The notes: a model not told the origin generated them from the sequence alone. Counted from the first letter of the stretch, positions 7,918-15,249 are shown. The stretch is 23,273 bases of DNA from CAZFQG01 sp964520785 (GCA_964520785.1 CAZFQG010000095.1:1-23273), one strand, 5' to 3'. A program made the numbers and translations.

Positions 7918-8195
7918 CCGGGTCTTCGATTTCTTTTGTCGGGCGGGCGCGCGAGGAATCGGGGTTTCCGATGGTCTTAATCGCGTCACCGCATCGGCCA
8001 TTCTGGACGCTTTAACCTAATCCACTAATTCGGGGGTATTTTCAGTAATCGGCTGAGGATTCCTCGCGGGGCGTTGACGGGGGCCGAGGCAGCGCGGTTC
8101 AATCGATATGAACACCCTTGACACATTCGCCAACACCAGGGCGCGACTCGCGCGGTTTGGCGGTAACCCCGTTGTACTCTGAGAGACGAATACCC

Positions 8196-8608
8196 ATGCC
8201 TAGGGAACTGGTGATTCAATCACTTCTGGCGGCCGTGGCGGTCCTCGCCGCGACGAGTGCCTGGGCGATCACCATCGAGACCGTCCCGGCGGGCAACCCA
8301 GGTAACGCGGGCGAATTGTCCGGCGAGGGGGCTGGGGCCCTGATGCCATCGTGGGCGCGGTCGACTACGAGTACAACATCGGCGAGTACGAGGTGACCAA
8401 CGTCCAATGGCGCGAACTCCTTAATGCCAAGGCCAACCTTGGCGACCCGCATGGGCTGTACTATCCGGCGATGGCAGGCAAATACGGCGGGATTTCTGGG
8501 ATCGGTTCGGGCACGGCTGACGAACCCTACGTTTACACGGTCAAAGTCGGTGACGCGAACTGGGCTAGATACAGACCGCGCCTCCAAATCCGGAGTTATC
8601 GTGTTTGA
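8196..8608 (+). pseudogene. Broken SUMF1/formylglycine-generating-enzyme-like secreted protein
   Basis: The first frame (8196-8396) starts with a clear signal peptide (MPRELVIQSLLAAVAVLAA, cleavage after AWA) and continues ITIETVPAGNPGNAGELSG, the usual start of planctomycete secreted SUMF1-like proteins. The homology then moves to the -1 frame near 8326-8342 (PDAIVGAVDYEYNIGEYEVTN, then WRELLN and YTVKVGDANWA). One extra G in the GGGG run would restore GEGAGGPDAIVG. The homology stops abruptly after DANWA near 8568 and the frame closes at 8608, so about 110 residues of an expected 250-350 remain and the C-terminal catalytic-fold region is missing. Even with the shift repaired the gene is truncated, so this is a real relic. 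Function is lost. Confidence 0.7.
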
Positions 8609-9242
8609 TTTCACTCAGACCGCGATCGGGCGGTACAGAAGGAAAACTGAATGGGACTGATGGGGGCTTCCGTTTCGTGGCATTGCAGCGGCGTCAACCT
8701 CGACACGGTCCGCGGCGACGCGACGAGGTAAACGTCCGACCCACCAAACACGACTCCCGAAAGGCCGCGACTCGCGGGGCCGATCATCCCGACCGGCGCC
8801 TCCGGTATCGTTGACTTGCCAAGGAATTCGACCGACTCCTCGATCCGTTTTTTGGCAAGATTCTCCGGGGGGGGGTGAATCCCCAGTGGTCACGATCCGG
8901 ACCCCGACTTCTCGAAGAGCGTCTCTCGTGTCAAAAACCCCTGTGTATCTTAGAACTCGTATAGAATTAACTTCCCGAATTCCCGGGGGCGATCCCGAAT
9001 TTCACTCCGCTACGCTGCGTGAAAATCAGGATGGGCCCCCCAACTAATTTACGGACAAGTTCTTAGGCCGCTCCGATCCGCCTCCGGCGCGAATTCCACT
9101 GAATCCGGCCGCGAGAGACGGCCGCGGTGACGTTTTTGGCCTGGCGTTCGAGTTTTGTCACGTGAAACTGGGGGCCATTGCGAGCTATTCTGGGCGTTGC
9201 ATCAAACCGGTCTGCCGAGTAGATCATGCCTGGCAAACCAGT
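8609..9242. other. Spacer downstream of the SUMF1 relic, with scrambled remnants
   Basis: No intact gene is seen. A nine-G run lies at 8867-8875. From about 8940 to 9030 there is a more structured segment containing CCCGAAT twice (8974-8980 and 8994-9000) and a hairpin at 9000-9024. The sequence between 8609 and 8940 could hold remnants of the broken gene's 3' end, but no family residues can be followed in any frame. Confidence 0.4.
9000..9024. repeat. REP/MITE-like hairpin
   Basis: TTTCAC (9000-9005) and GTGAAA (9019-9024) are exact reverse complements around TCCGCTACGCTGC, whose core CGCTACGCTGCG is itself partly self-complementary. Upstream lie CCCGAATTCCCGGG and a second CCCGAAT. This resembles REP-type intergenic palindromes mobilised by RAYT (IS200-like) transposases, although no transposase gene is present in the window. 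Confidence 0.35.
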
Positions 9243-9279
9243 AAAAAAGCCGAGAACCGCAACCAGCGGGTCTCGGCTT
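9243..9279 (-). terminator. Strong intrinsic terminator of eno
   Basis: On the minus strand, AAGCCGAGA pairs with TCTCGGCTT (nine pairs); after one mismatch CCGC pairs with GCGG (four more) around a five-base loop. A run of six Ts follows immediately. It starts 31 bases after the eno stop codon. The plus strand lacks a T-run, so it acts in one direction. Confidence 0.9.
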
Positions 9280-9310
9280 CTCTGATAAGCCTCGAAGTGT
9301 TGTCGCTCCA

Positions 9311-10585
9311 TTACCCGAACAGCGAACCGCCGTATCGCGCGGCGTCGCCGAGATGCTCTTCGATACGGAGCAACTGGTTGTACTTCGCCATGCGGTCGGT
9401 TCGCGAGGCGGAGCCGGTCTTGATCTGGCAGGTGCCCAGGGCGACCGCCAAATCGGCGATCGTGGAGTCTTCCGTTTCGCCGCTGCGGTGGCTCATGACC
9501 GAGGTGTAGCCGTTGCGCGTGGCGAGGTCGACCGCGTCGATCGTCTCGCTAAGCGTGCCGATCTGATTGACCTTGATCAAGATGCTGTTGGCGATCTCTT
9601 CGTCGATTCCGCGCTGCAGTCGCTGCACGTTGGTGACGAAGAGGTCGTCGCCGACGAGTTGAATCTCCTCTCCGAGTCTTTCGGTCAGAATCCGCCAACC
9701 ATCCCAGTCGTCCTCGGCGCAGCCGTCTTCGAGGGAAACGATCGGGTACTTCTCGACCCATTCGGCGAACAGATCTACCAGGGCCTCGGACTCGAGTTGC
9801 TTCCCGTCCACCTTGTAGAGTTTCTTCTCGGCGTCGTAGAACTCCGACGCGGCGGCATCCATCGCGATAAAGACGTCTTCTTCCGGCTTGTAACCGGCCT
9901 TCTCGATCGCCTCCATGATGACGTCGAGCGCTTCGGCGTTGCTCTTGAGGTTCGGGGCGAACCCCCCTTCGTCGCCGACGTTCGTGCTCAGGCCCTTTCC
10001 CTGCAAGACCTTCTTCAAGTTGTGGAAAACCTCGCACCCGCAGCGGATGGCGTCACTGAACGTGGGAAGCCCCAAGGGGAAGATCATGAATTCCTGAACG
10101 TCGACGTCGTTGTCGGCGTGGCTTCCGCCGTTGATGATGTTCATCATCGGGGCCGGCAGGTACCGCGCACCCGCGCCGCCGACGTACTTGAACAGCGGGA
10201 GATTGCAGTGTTCCGCCGCCGCGTGGGCCGCCGCCAGCGAAACCCCCAAAATCGCGTTGGCCCCCAGGTTGCTCTTGTTCTCGCTGCCGTCGAGTTCGAT
10301 CATCCTCGCGTCCAGCCCGGCCTGATCAAGCGCGTCCATTCCGACGAGCGCCTCGGCCAGCGTGGTGTTGACGTTTTCGACCGCCTTCATCACCCCCTTG
10401 CCCAGGTAGTAGTCCTTGTCGCCGTCGCGTAACTCACACGCCTCGTGGACGCCGGTGCTCGCCCCACTCGGGACGGCGGCGCGGCCGAACGACCCGTCAG
10501 CGAGCGTGACTTCCACCTCGACGGTCGGGTTTCCACGGCTGTCGAGGATTTGACGACCGTTAATTCTGTAAATGGTTGATGGCAT
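9311..10585 (-). CDS. eno: Enolase (phosphopyruvate hydratase)
   Basis: A cytosolic glycolytic enzyme that interconverts 2-phosphoglycerate and phosphoenolpyruvate with two magnesium ions. The 424 residues are full length. Visible family signatures are GRQILDSRGNPTVEVEV at the N-terminus, VPSGASTGVHEACELRD (the mobile catalytic loop), NGGSHADNDVDVQEFM, GDEGGFAP (catalytic Glu), SLEDG and GDDLFVTN (metal ligands), ILIKVNQIGTLSET (catalytic Lys) and SHRSGETED (substrate phosphate). I placed the start at 10585 because MPSTIYRINGRQ is the usual enolase N-terminus and AAGGAAGGAA lies five bases ahead; an upstream in-frame extension of 15 residues has no support. It is monocistronic, with its own terminator, and divergent from psd. 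Confidence 0.98.
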   Translation of the reverse strand: MPSTIYRINGRQILDSRGNPTVEVEVTLADGSFGRAAVPSGASTGVHEACELRDGDKDYYLGKGVMKAVENVNTTLAEALVGMDALDQAGLDARMIELDGSENKSNLGANAILGVSLAAAHAAAEHCNLPLFKYVGGAGARYLPAPMMNIINGGSHADNDVDVQEFMIFPLGLPTFSDAIRCGCEVFHNLKKVLQGKGLSTNVGDEGGFAPNLKSNAEALDVIMEAIEKAGYKPEEDVFIAMDAAASEFYDAEKKLYKVDGKQLESEALVDLFAEWVEKYPIVSLEDGCAEDDWDGWRILTERLGEEIQLVGDDLFVTNVQRLQRGIDEEIANSILIKVNQIGTLSETIDAVDLATRNGYTSVMSHRSGETEDSTIADLAVALGTCQIKTGSASRTDRMAKYNQLLRIEEHLGDAARYGGSLFG

Positions 10586-10590
10586 GGGAC

Positions 10591-10600
10591 TTCCTTCCTT
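10591..10600 (-). promoter_or_regulatory. Ribosome binding site of eno
   Basis: AAGGAAGGAA on the minus strand lies five bases before the ATG at 10585 and decides that start over the longer frame. The same ten bases precede the amidotransferase-like gene (14801-14810). Confidence 0.75.
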
Positions 10601-10613
10601 TGGATTGGCGTAT

Positions 10614-10627
10614 TGTCTATATTGACA
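10614..10627. promoter_or_regulatory. Operator-like palindrome upstream of eno
   Basis: TGTCTATATTGACA is symmetric at 12 of 14 positions, with TGTC/GACA half-sites. TATTGACA recurs exactly 30 bases away (10620-10627 and 10650-10657), close to three helical turns. The site is 29 bases upstream of the eno start, near where its promoter should be. No regulator is identified. Confidence 0.3.
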
Positions 10628-10886
10628 CAAAATGCTTTGAAAGAGATGCTATTGACAGTGGAACGAAACACTGCGGCGCATCGAAGTGGGCATTGTGCGC
10701 GATTCTCCGCCCTTTGCCTAGTACCTCATGGTAACGAAAGTGGCAATTGGCCATTTTTTTGCATTTTTTGTACGGAAATTGTCTCCCAAAGCCGGCTCGG
10801 CGAGAAGACACGCTGAACTGAAACACGCCTGACGCCGCCGGCCGCACACGCCTCCGCCCAGACCGGGAGATCAGATAGGAGAATTG

Positions 10887-11825
10887 ATGCATCCCCCCGC
10901 GACCACCGAGATCAAACCTCTTCCCCCTAACTTCACGAGCGTACAGCCCGGAGGAGGGGCATGCTATCGTTTGGAGTTGGCCTGGGGACGCTGGCGACGG
11001 TGGTATCTGAAGCGATTCCGATCCGGCTACGTTCGGCGGATGGCCCTCAAGCGAAAAGGTACCGCGGACGGCGCCTCGCACGAAATCCTCGACCCGCGGG
11101 ATATCAAGTACTGCCGGAATCAATGCACCTGTTATTGGAAACCGGAGGACGACCCTTTCCGTTGGCGCGAGTCTCTGCCGTTCGCACGGTGGGGGCTTGC
11201 TGAACTGCTCATTATTGGGGGCACGCTCCTGCTTGCCACGGCCGCGTGTCTCTGGCTCTTCTGGTACATCGCGGCAATTCCACTGGTGTTGTTTATTCTG
11301 ACCGTCTGGTTCTTTCGAGATCCACCGAGGCGCGTCCCTGCGGAGGAGGGACTAATGGTCTCGCCCGCCGACGGGAAGGTGGTCGAGGTCACTCACCTGG
11401 CGCATGACGAATTCGTCGGCGGGCCGGCCGTCCGGATCGGCATCTTTCTTTCGATCTTCAACGTCCACATCAACCGAATGCCGTGCGACTGCCGGGTGTT
11501 GGAACAGCGGTACCACCCGGGTAAGTTCCTCAACGCGCTCGACCCCAAGAGCGCCGTGGAGAACGAGAACCTCTGGGTCGGCATCGAGGAGACGGCCCCC
11601 CCCTTCCGAAAGATGATCGTCCGGCCGATCGCCGGCGCCATTGCGCGGCGGATCGTCTGCGGGTTGCGCCCGGGAGAAACCCTGCGTAGGGGCGAGAAGT
11701 TTGGTATGATTAAGCTGGGTTCGAGAACCGAGCTGATCCTGCCGGAGACGGAAGACCTCGTCATCGAGACGCGGATCGGCCGAAAGGTGAAAGCCGGCGT
11801 CTCCATCTTGGCCCGCTACAAGTAG
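10887..11825 (+). CDS. psd: Phosphatidylserine decarboxylase with an extra N-terminal domain
   Basis: It converts phosphatidylserine to phosphatidylethanolamine at the inner membrane, using a self-generated pyruvoyl group. The catalytic part (about 145-312) is the short form of the family: SPADGKVVEV (158-168), FNVHINRMP (191-199) and FGMIKLGSRTELILPE, in which cleavage before Ser279 of the GSR motif would create the pyruvoyl group. Two membrane segments (about 107-127 and 128-143) precede it. Residues 1-105 form an unusual basic, aromatic cytosolic domain with LAWGRWRRWYLKRFRSGYV, HEILDPRDIKYCRNQ and DDPFRWRESLPFARWGLAEL, absent from the standard enzyme. AGGAG lies five bases before the ATG at 10887; a TTG directly before it is less likely. 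It is followed 39 bases later by pssA. Confidence 0.9.
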   Translation: MHPPATTEIKPLPPNFTSVQPGGGACYRLELAWGRWRRWYLKRFRSGYVRRMALKRKGTADGASHEILDPRDIKYCRNQCTCYWKPEDDPFRWRESLPFARWGLAELLIIGGTLLLATAACLWLFWYIAAIPLVLFILTVWFFRDPPRRVPAEEGLMVSPADGKVVEVTHLAHDEFVGGPAVRIGIFLSIFNVHINRMPCDCRVLEQRYHPGKFLNALDPKSAVENENLWVGIEETAPPFRKMIVRPIAGAIARRIVCGLRPGETLRRGEKFGMIKLGSRTELILPETEDLVIETRIGRKVKAGVSILARYK

Positions 11826-11864
11826 CCGCGTTCCCATTTTTCGGTTCCCCGGATAATACGACTC

Positions 11865-12683
11865 ATGGCCCGATACCGTACCATCGCCGTCCTGCCGACG
11901 CTTTTCACGCTGGGAAACCTGGTTTGCGGGTTTTTCGCGATCGTGGTCGCGGCGAACCTGTCGAAGCCGACCGGTCAGATGCTCACGCAGCTCGATTCGC
12001 GCCATCTGATGATCAGCGGGTGGCTCATTTTCCTGGCGATGGTCTTCGACGCACTGGATGGGCACGTCGCGAGGCTCTCGAAGACGACGAGCGAATTCGG
12101 CGCGCAACTCGACAGCTTGTGCGATCTGGTGACGTTCGGCGTCGCTCCGGCGTTTTTGCTGGTGAAGATGTGTCCCCGATTCGAGCTGCTCCACCGGGAG
12201 GCGGTGTGGATCATCGCGGCATCCTACGCGGCCTGCGCGGCGTTGCGGCTGGCGCGGTTTACAATCGAAACGAGCGACGACCCGGACGACCACCTCTATT
12301 TTTCGGGTCTTCCTTCCCCGGCGGCCGCGGCGTCGATCGCCGGATTCGCGATCATGTTTTACACGCTTCGCCGCGAGGACAATCCGTTTCTTTACGCGGA
12401 CAAGGCGGACCTTATCCTGCAGACGTGCCTACCCTTTTTCGGCGCGCTCGTCGCCGTGCTGATGGTTTCGCGGATTCGCTATCCGCACGTGGTAAATCAG
12501 GTCTTCCGCGGTCAGCGGAGCTTCGCCCACCTGGTGGCGATCGTCTTCACCGCGGTCGCCGTCATGGTCGTCCGCGGTTATGCCGTCCCGATCGTCTGCG
12601 TGGCGTTCGTCCTGACCGGTCCGGTCCGGGTGGCATGGCGTAAGTTCGGAAAAAGAGAACGCGAGGAAGGCCCGATCTTCTGA
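11865..12683 (+). CDS. pssA: CDP-diacylglycerol-serine O-phosphatidyltransferase
   Basis: A multi-pass inner-membrane enzyme that joins CDP-diacylglycerol and L-serine to give phosphatidylserine and CMP, the substrate of the neighbouring psd product. The CDP-alcohol phosphotransferase motif is complete: Asp62, Asp65-Gly66, Ala69-Arg70, Gly79, Asp83 and Asp87 in DALDGHVARLSKTTSEFGAQ followed by LDSLCD. The N-terminus LPTLFTLGNLVCGFFAI is typical of the Bacillus-type (membrane) PssA rather than the E. coli soluble enzyme. About seven to eight hydrophobic segments are visible over 272 residues, and a short basic tail (RKFGKREREE) ends the protein. There is no strong ribosome site, so expression may depend on psd translation or transcription. 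Confidence 0.93.
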   Translation: MARYRTIAVLPTLFTLGNLVCGFFAIVVAANLSKPTGQMLTQLDSRHLMISGWLIFLAMVFDALDGHVARLSKTTSEFGAQLDSLCDLVTFGVAPAFLLVKMCPRFELLHREAVWIIAASYAACAALRLARFTIETSDDPDDHLYFSGLPSPAAAASIAGFAIMFYTLRREDNPFLYADKADLILQTCLPFFGALVAVLMVSRIRYPHVVNQVFRGQRSFAHLVAIVFTAVAVMVVRGYAVPIVCVAFVLTGPVRVAWRKFGKREREEGPIF

Positions 12684-12720
12684 GGACGGAACCTTCCACG
12701 TCACGTGCGGCGGCCGGCTG

Positions 12721-14022
12721 CTATCCGACGGCGCCGCGAAGCGGCCTTACCGCCGGAGTCGTTCCACCGAGACATACGAGCAAACGCTGGTGGTTCTGCG
12801 GGTTACCCGGCGTAAGGCGACCGAGAACGCGGGCCACGTCGACGCCGGTAACGGACGGAGAGTTCGCGGGAGTCTGGTCGAGATGCATCAGTCCCAGGAC
12901 CGCGGTCGAGGCGGGCCGGAGAGCCTTGTCGGGAAACCCGATATCCTCGATTCTCCGCACGGAGAATTCCGGCAGCCGCGCCGATATCTCGCGGAGCAGC
13001 ATTCCGTTCTTGCGCCCTTCACCGGCGACGACGATCTGGATGGGTCGGTCGGAGCCGCTCTTTAGAGGAACATGTCGGTATACGGCGCGAGCGGATACTT
13101 CCGCGATGAAATGGGTCGCCGTGCAGAGCAGGTCCCGGATCGACCAGTCGCGGCGAATCGCCATTTCAAAGGCATCGCCCAGGAACCGTTCCGCCGAGAC
13201 GCCCCGCGGTTGCCATCGCGGCAAAGGGCTCTCGAAATACGGATCCGCGAGCCAATGCGTCAGAAGCGGTTCCAGGCGGCACCCCTGCGCGGCAAGACGG
13301 CCTCCGTCATCGGATCGCTCTCTTCCAGCCGTCAATCGCGACGCCAACGGATCGAGCATGTCCACTCCGGGGCCGGCGTCGAAGGAAAGAATTCGATTCG
13401 CAAAGGTCGCGTCGCGCCCGTGGGGCAAGTAGGTCAGATGGACCGTCGGCCCGAGGTACAGCATGACCCGGTCGAAGCGCCGGTCGCGCAGGAGCAACCA
13501 CTCGGGAATCGCATGCAGTGGGCCTCCGTGCCCACCACACGCAATATCACGTCGCGTGAACGCATCGACGATATTCATTCCGGTCGCTTCGGCGAGAAAG
13601 GCCGGGTCGCACGGCTCGATGGCGCGGACCCTCTGCGCTGCGCGAAACCGCAATTCCGGAAACTCGACCGCGACGACGAGAAAACGGCCGGAACCCGGCG
13701 GCGCCTTCCCTTGAATCTCGCTCAGGACGTCGCACGTCGCCTTCGCCAGGTCGACGTTGATCGTCGCGAGCAATTCGGAAACAGACGCCGACTCCTTTCC
13801 CGAAAGAGCCGACACAAGCCGGTTGAAACGGTCGGTCACCGCGCCCGGCAGTGCGGCCGCGGCATCGGCCACGACGTCGGCGATGGTTTCGAATCCGCGG
13901 CCGCGCGCGTGAACGGAGGCGGCCAGGATTCTCCGACAGCGGGGATCGACATACACCCCGGCCGCCGTCCGGCCTCGGTCGTCCGGTTGACGTCTTCGAT
14001 CGAAACGGAGCAAATTGCCCAT
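12721..14022 (-). CDS. AnmK-like sugar-kinase homologue with degenerate ATP motifs
   Basis: Homologous to anhydro-N-acetylmuramic acid kinase, which opens and phosphorylates anhydroMurNAc during cell-wall recycling. Family landmarks are LAEATGMNIVDAFTRRDIAC at 143-162 (RRD159 region), GGHGGPL (163-169), SFDAGPGVDMLD (213-224), AEVSARAVY (307-315), VAGEGRKN (332-339) and PANSPSVTG (385-393). Two hallmarks of active enzymes are missing: the N-terminal GxMSGTSxDG phosphate-binding loop (here RRRQPDDRGRTAAGVYVD) and the NIGGIANIT segment (here LYLGPTVHLT, 188-197). At 433 residues it is longer than the usual 365-390. The start at 14022 has GAAGG close ahead and only 22 bases separate it from the upstream amidotransferase-like gene, so no N-terminus has been lost to mis-calling. 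It may be a pseudokinase or have changed substrate. Confidence 0.75.
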   Translation of the reverse strand: MGNLLRFDRRRQPDDRGRTAAGVYVDPRCRRILAASVHARGRGFETIADVVADAAAALPGAVTDRFNRLVSALSGKESASVSELLATINVDLAKATCDVLSEIQGKAPPGSGRFLVVAVEFPELRFRAAQRVRAIEPCDPAFLAEATGMNIVDAFTRRDIACGGHGGPLHAIPEWLLLRDRRFDRVMLYLGPTVHLTYLPHGRDATFANRILSFDAGPGVDMLDPLASRLTAGRERSDDGGRLAAQGCRLEPLLTHWLADPYFESPLPRWQPRGVSAERFLGDAFEMAIRRDWSIRDLLCTATHFIAEVSARAVYRHVPLKSGSDRPIQIVVAGEGRKNGMLLREISARLPEFSVRRIEDIGFPDKALRPASTAVLGLMHLDQTPANSPSVTGVDVARVLGRLTPGNPQNHQRLLVCLGGTTPAVRPLRGAVG

Positions 14023-14044
14023 TCATGACCTTCGCGAAACAGGG

Positions 14045-14794
14045 CTACGCGGCAATCGGCAGCGAGACGATCACTTCGCCGGTGATTCCCGCGACGAACT
14101 CCTCGAATATCCGCAAGTCGAGCGCCGAAGCGGTATCGCTTTCCGGGTGGAACTGGGTCCCGATGGCGAACCAATCGTGCCGGGTGCTTTCGATCGCCTC
14201 GACGACGCCGTCGGGGCACCATGCGGTGATTTCGAACCCGCGCGCGATTTCATCCAGTGCCATGTGATGGATGCTGTTGACGCGGATTTCGCCGTCTCCG
14301 TACACGCGTTCCATGAGCGAGCCGGGTTTGACTTCCAACGCGTGGCGGTGACCGCGATCCATGCGGTCCAGATGCGGTATGGCCTTGGGCAGGTCTTCCG
14401 GGATGTGGAGGAAGTGGTTTCCGCCAGCGACGGTATTGAGCAACTGCATTCCGGCCCCGATCCCGAAGACCGGAATCCGTTTCTGGATGACGGCCTTCAT
14501 GAGGGCTCGGTCGAACGTCTCGCGACGGGGATCCATCGGTTGAACCGAAGGGTGCAACATGAAGCCATCTCTGCGAGGATCGAGATCCGCCCCCCCCGCG
14601 AAGATGATGCCATCAACCAGAGCGAGAACCTGCAGGATGTCGGATTCCTTCTCGATCGGGGGCAGGACAATCGGTAGTCCCCCCGCCGCGTTGATCGAAT
14701 CAGGGTACCCCGCCGGCAAGTACGAGAAGGCGGGCGAATCCTTTTTGGCCGAGCGAAAATCGGCGTTGACACCAATGACCGGTTTCTTTTTCAC
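14045..14794 (-). CDS. Class I glutamine-amidotransferase-like protein (PuuD/C26 family) without catalytic Cys
   Basis: Resembles gamma-glutamyl-GABA hydrolases (peptidase C26), which cleave gamma-glutamyl amides with a Cys-His-Glu triad. Family features are KPVIGVNAD at the start, IIFAGGADLDP (63-73), DPRRETFDRALMKAV (88-102), VNSIHHMAL (172-180) and FHPES (215-219), supplying His216 and Glu218. At the nucleophile elbow, normally GICRGMQ, the sequence is GIGAGMQLLN: Gly113 replaces Cys. The codon reads GGG in an unbroken frame, so this is not a frame error. The protein should not hydrolyse glutamyl amides by the usual mechanism and may bind ligands or regulate. GTG at 14794 is chosen because AAGGAAGGAA lies six bases ahead; the longer ATG frame would contain that site. 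Length 249 is normal. It is the first gene of a pair with the AnmK-like gene. Confidence 0.82.
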   Translation of the reverse strand: MKKKPVIGVNADFRSAKKDSPAFSYLPAGYPDSINAAGGLPIVLPPIEKESDILQVLALVDGIIFAGGADLDPRRDGFMLHPSVQPMDPRRETFDRALMKAVIQKRIPVFGIGAGMQLLNTVAGGNHFLHIPEDLPKAIPHLDRMDRGHRHALEVKPGSLMERVYGDGEIRVNSIHHMALDEIARGFEITAWCPDGVVEAIESTRHDWFAIGTQFHPESDTASALDLRIFEEFVAGITGEVIVSLPIAA

Positions 14795-14800
14795 TTGACA

Positions 14801-14810
14801 TTCCTTCCTT
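14801..14810 (-). promoter_or_regulatory. Ribosome binding site deciding the GTG start at 14794
   Basis: AAGGAAGGAA on the minus strand, six bases ahead of GTG. It is identical to the eno site and is strong enough to select a non-ATG start codon. Confidence 0.75.
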
Positions 14811-14827
14811 GGACGCATCATGCGTCC
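14811..14827. promoter_or_regulatory. Perfect 17-bp palindrome at the leader of the amidotransferase-like gene
   Basis: GGACGCAT-C-ATGCGTCC is fully symmetric, with eight-base arms about one central base, and abuts the ribosome binding site. The size and symmetry fit an operator for a dimeric repressor; as RNA it could fold into a short hairpin next to the ribosome site. No second copy was noticed in the window. Confidence 0.4.
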
Positions 14828-15220
14828 GGCTGAACACACGCGTAAGCGCCGCCCTCCGCGGAAGACTGGAAGGAACGAGAACTCAAGACGAAACAAATCC
14901 TATCCGGAAAGGAGCATCCTTTTCCCTCCAAATAGGAACATACGGCGAAACGACGCGATGCCGCCATATGGATGGGTTAGGATCGAAGCACCTTCCGGAA
15001 GCTCGCGTGTTTGAGTTGTTGATCCAGGTATCTGCGGTAGCGGAGTCCTTTCGGCTGTGTTGCCCAGGAATGCAAGTTATGCGGAATATATCGAACGAAA
15101 CGACGGATTCAAGAATGCCCCCGTATTTTGGGGATAACGGTGGACAAGCCACTATATATCGCTTTTTTTCGTACGCCGGCCAATTAAGGAGGCCGTTTCC
15201 CGTTCTAACGAAATACAAAC
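14828..15220. other. Divergent spacer between the amidotransferase-like gene and the TetR gene
   Basis: About 390 bases with no supportable gene. A plus-strand frame spanning 14809-15294 is open but lacks a ribosome site, family match and natural composition. The right-hand part becomes AT-rich toward the TetR promoter. No clear promoter was found for the leftward pair. Confidence 0.5.
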
Positions 15221-15249
15221 TTGCGTTTCAAACATCCGTTTCATATAAC
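15221..15249 (+). promoter_or_regulatory. Sigma-70-type promoter of the TetR-adaptor-pump operon
   Basis: TTGCGT (15221-15226) and TATAAC (15244-15249) are 17 bases apart. CGTTTCA occurs twice with a 13-base period (15224-15230 and 15237-15243), covering the spacer, where a repressor would block polymerase. This suggests autoregulation by the TetR protein, though these are direct repeats rather than the palindrome usual for TetR. Confidence 0.55.

Larger units (their letters stand above)
7263..8195. other. Gene-poor region with repeat elements
   Basis: More than 900 bases between the exporter and the broken SUMF1-like gene hold no gene I can support. It contains a two-hairpin repeat (7419-7468), a guanine-tract cluster (7883-7917) and a doubtful 104-codon frame (7578-7892). 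No transposase, tRNA or terminator with a T-run was recognised. Confidence 0.5.

Noticed and set aside
7263..9242. tRNA, CRISPR or insertion sequence in the gene-poor stretch
   Set aside because: No cloverleaf with a GTTCGA-type T-loop, no regularly spaced repeats, and no transposase motifs or terminal inverted repeats could be found by eye.
9353..10432. Plus-strand open frame of 359 codons opposite enolase
   Set aside because: Mirror of a highly conserved gene; no domain recognisable.
10586..10630. 15-residue N-terminal extension of enolase
   Set aside because: The Shine-Dalgarno sequence AAGGAAGGAA lies inside it and enolases begin at the downstream Met.
13072..14028. Plus-strand open frame opposite the AnmK-like gene
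   Set aside because: The minus-strand protein has clear family motifs; this frame is Arg-rich shadow sequence.
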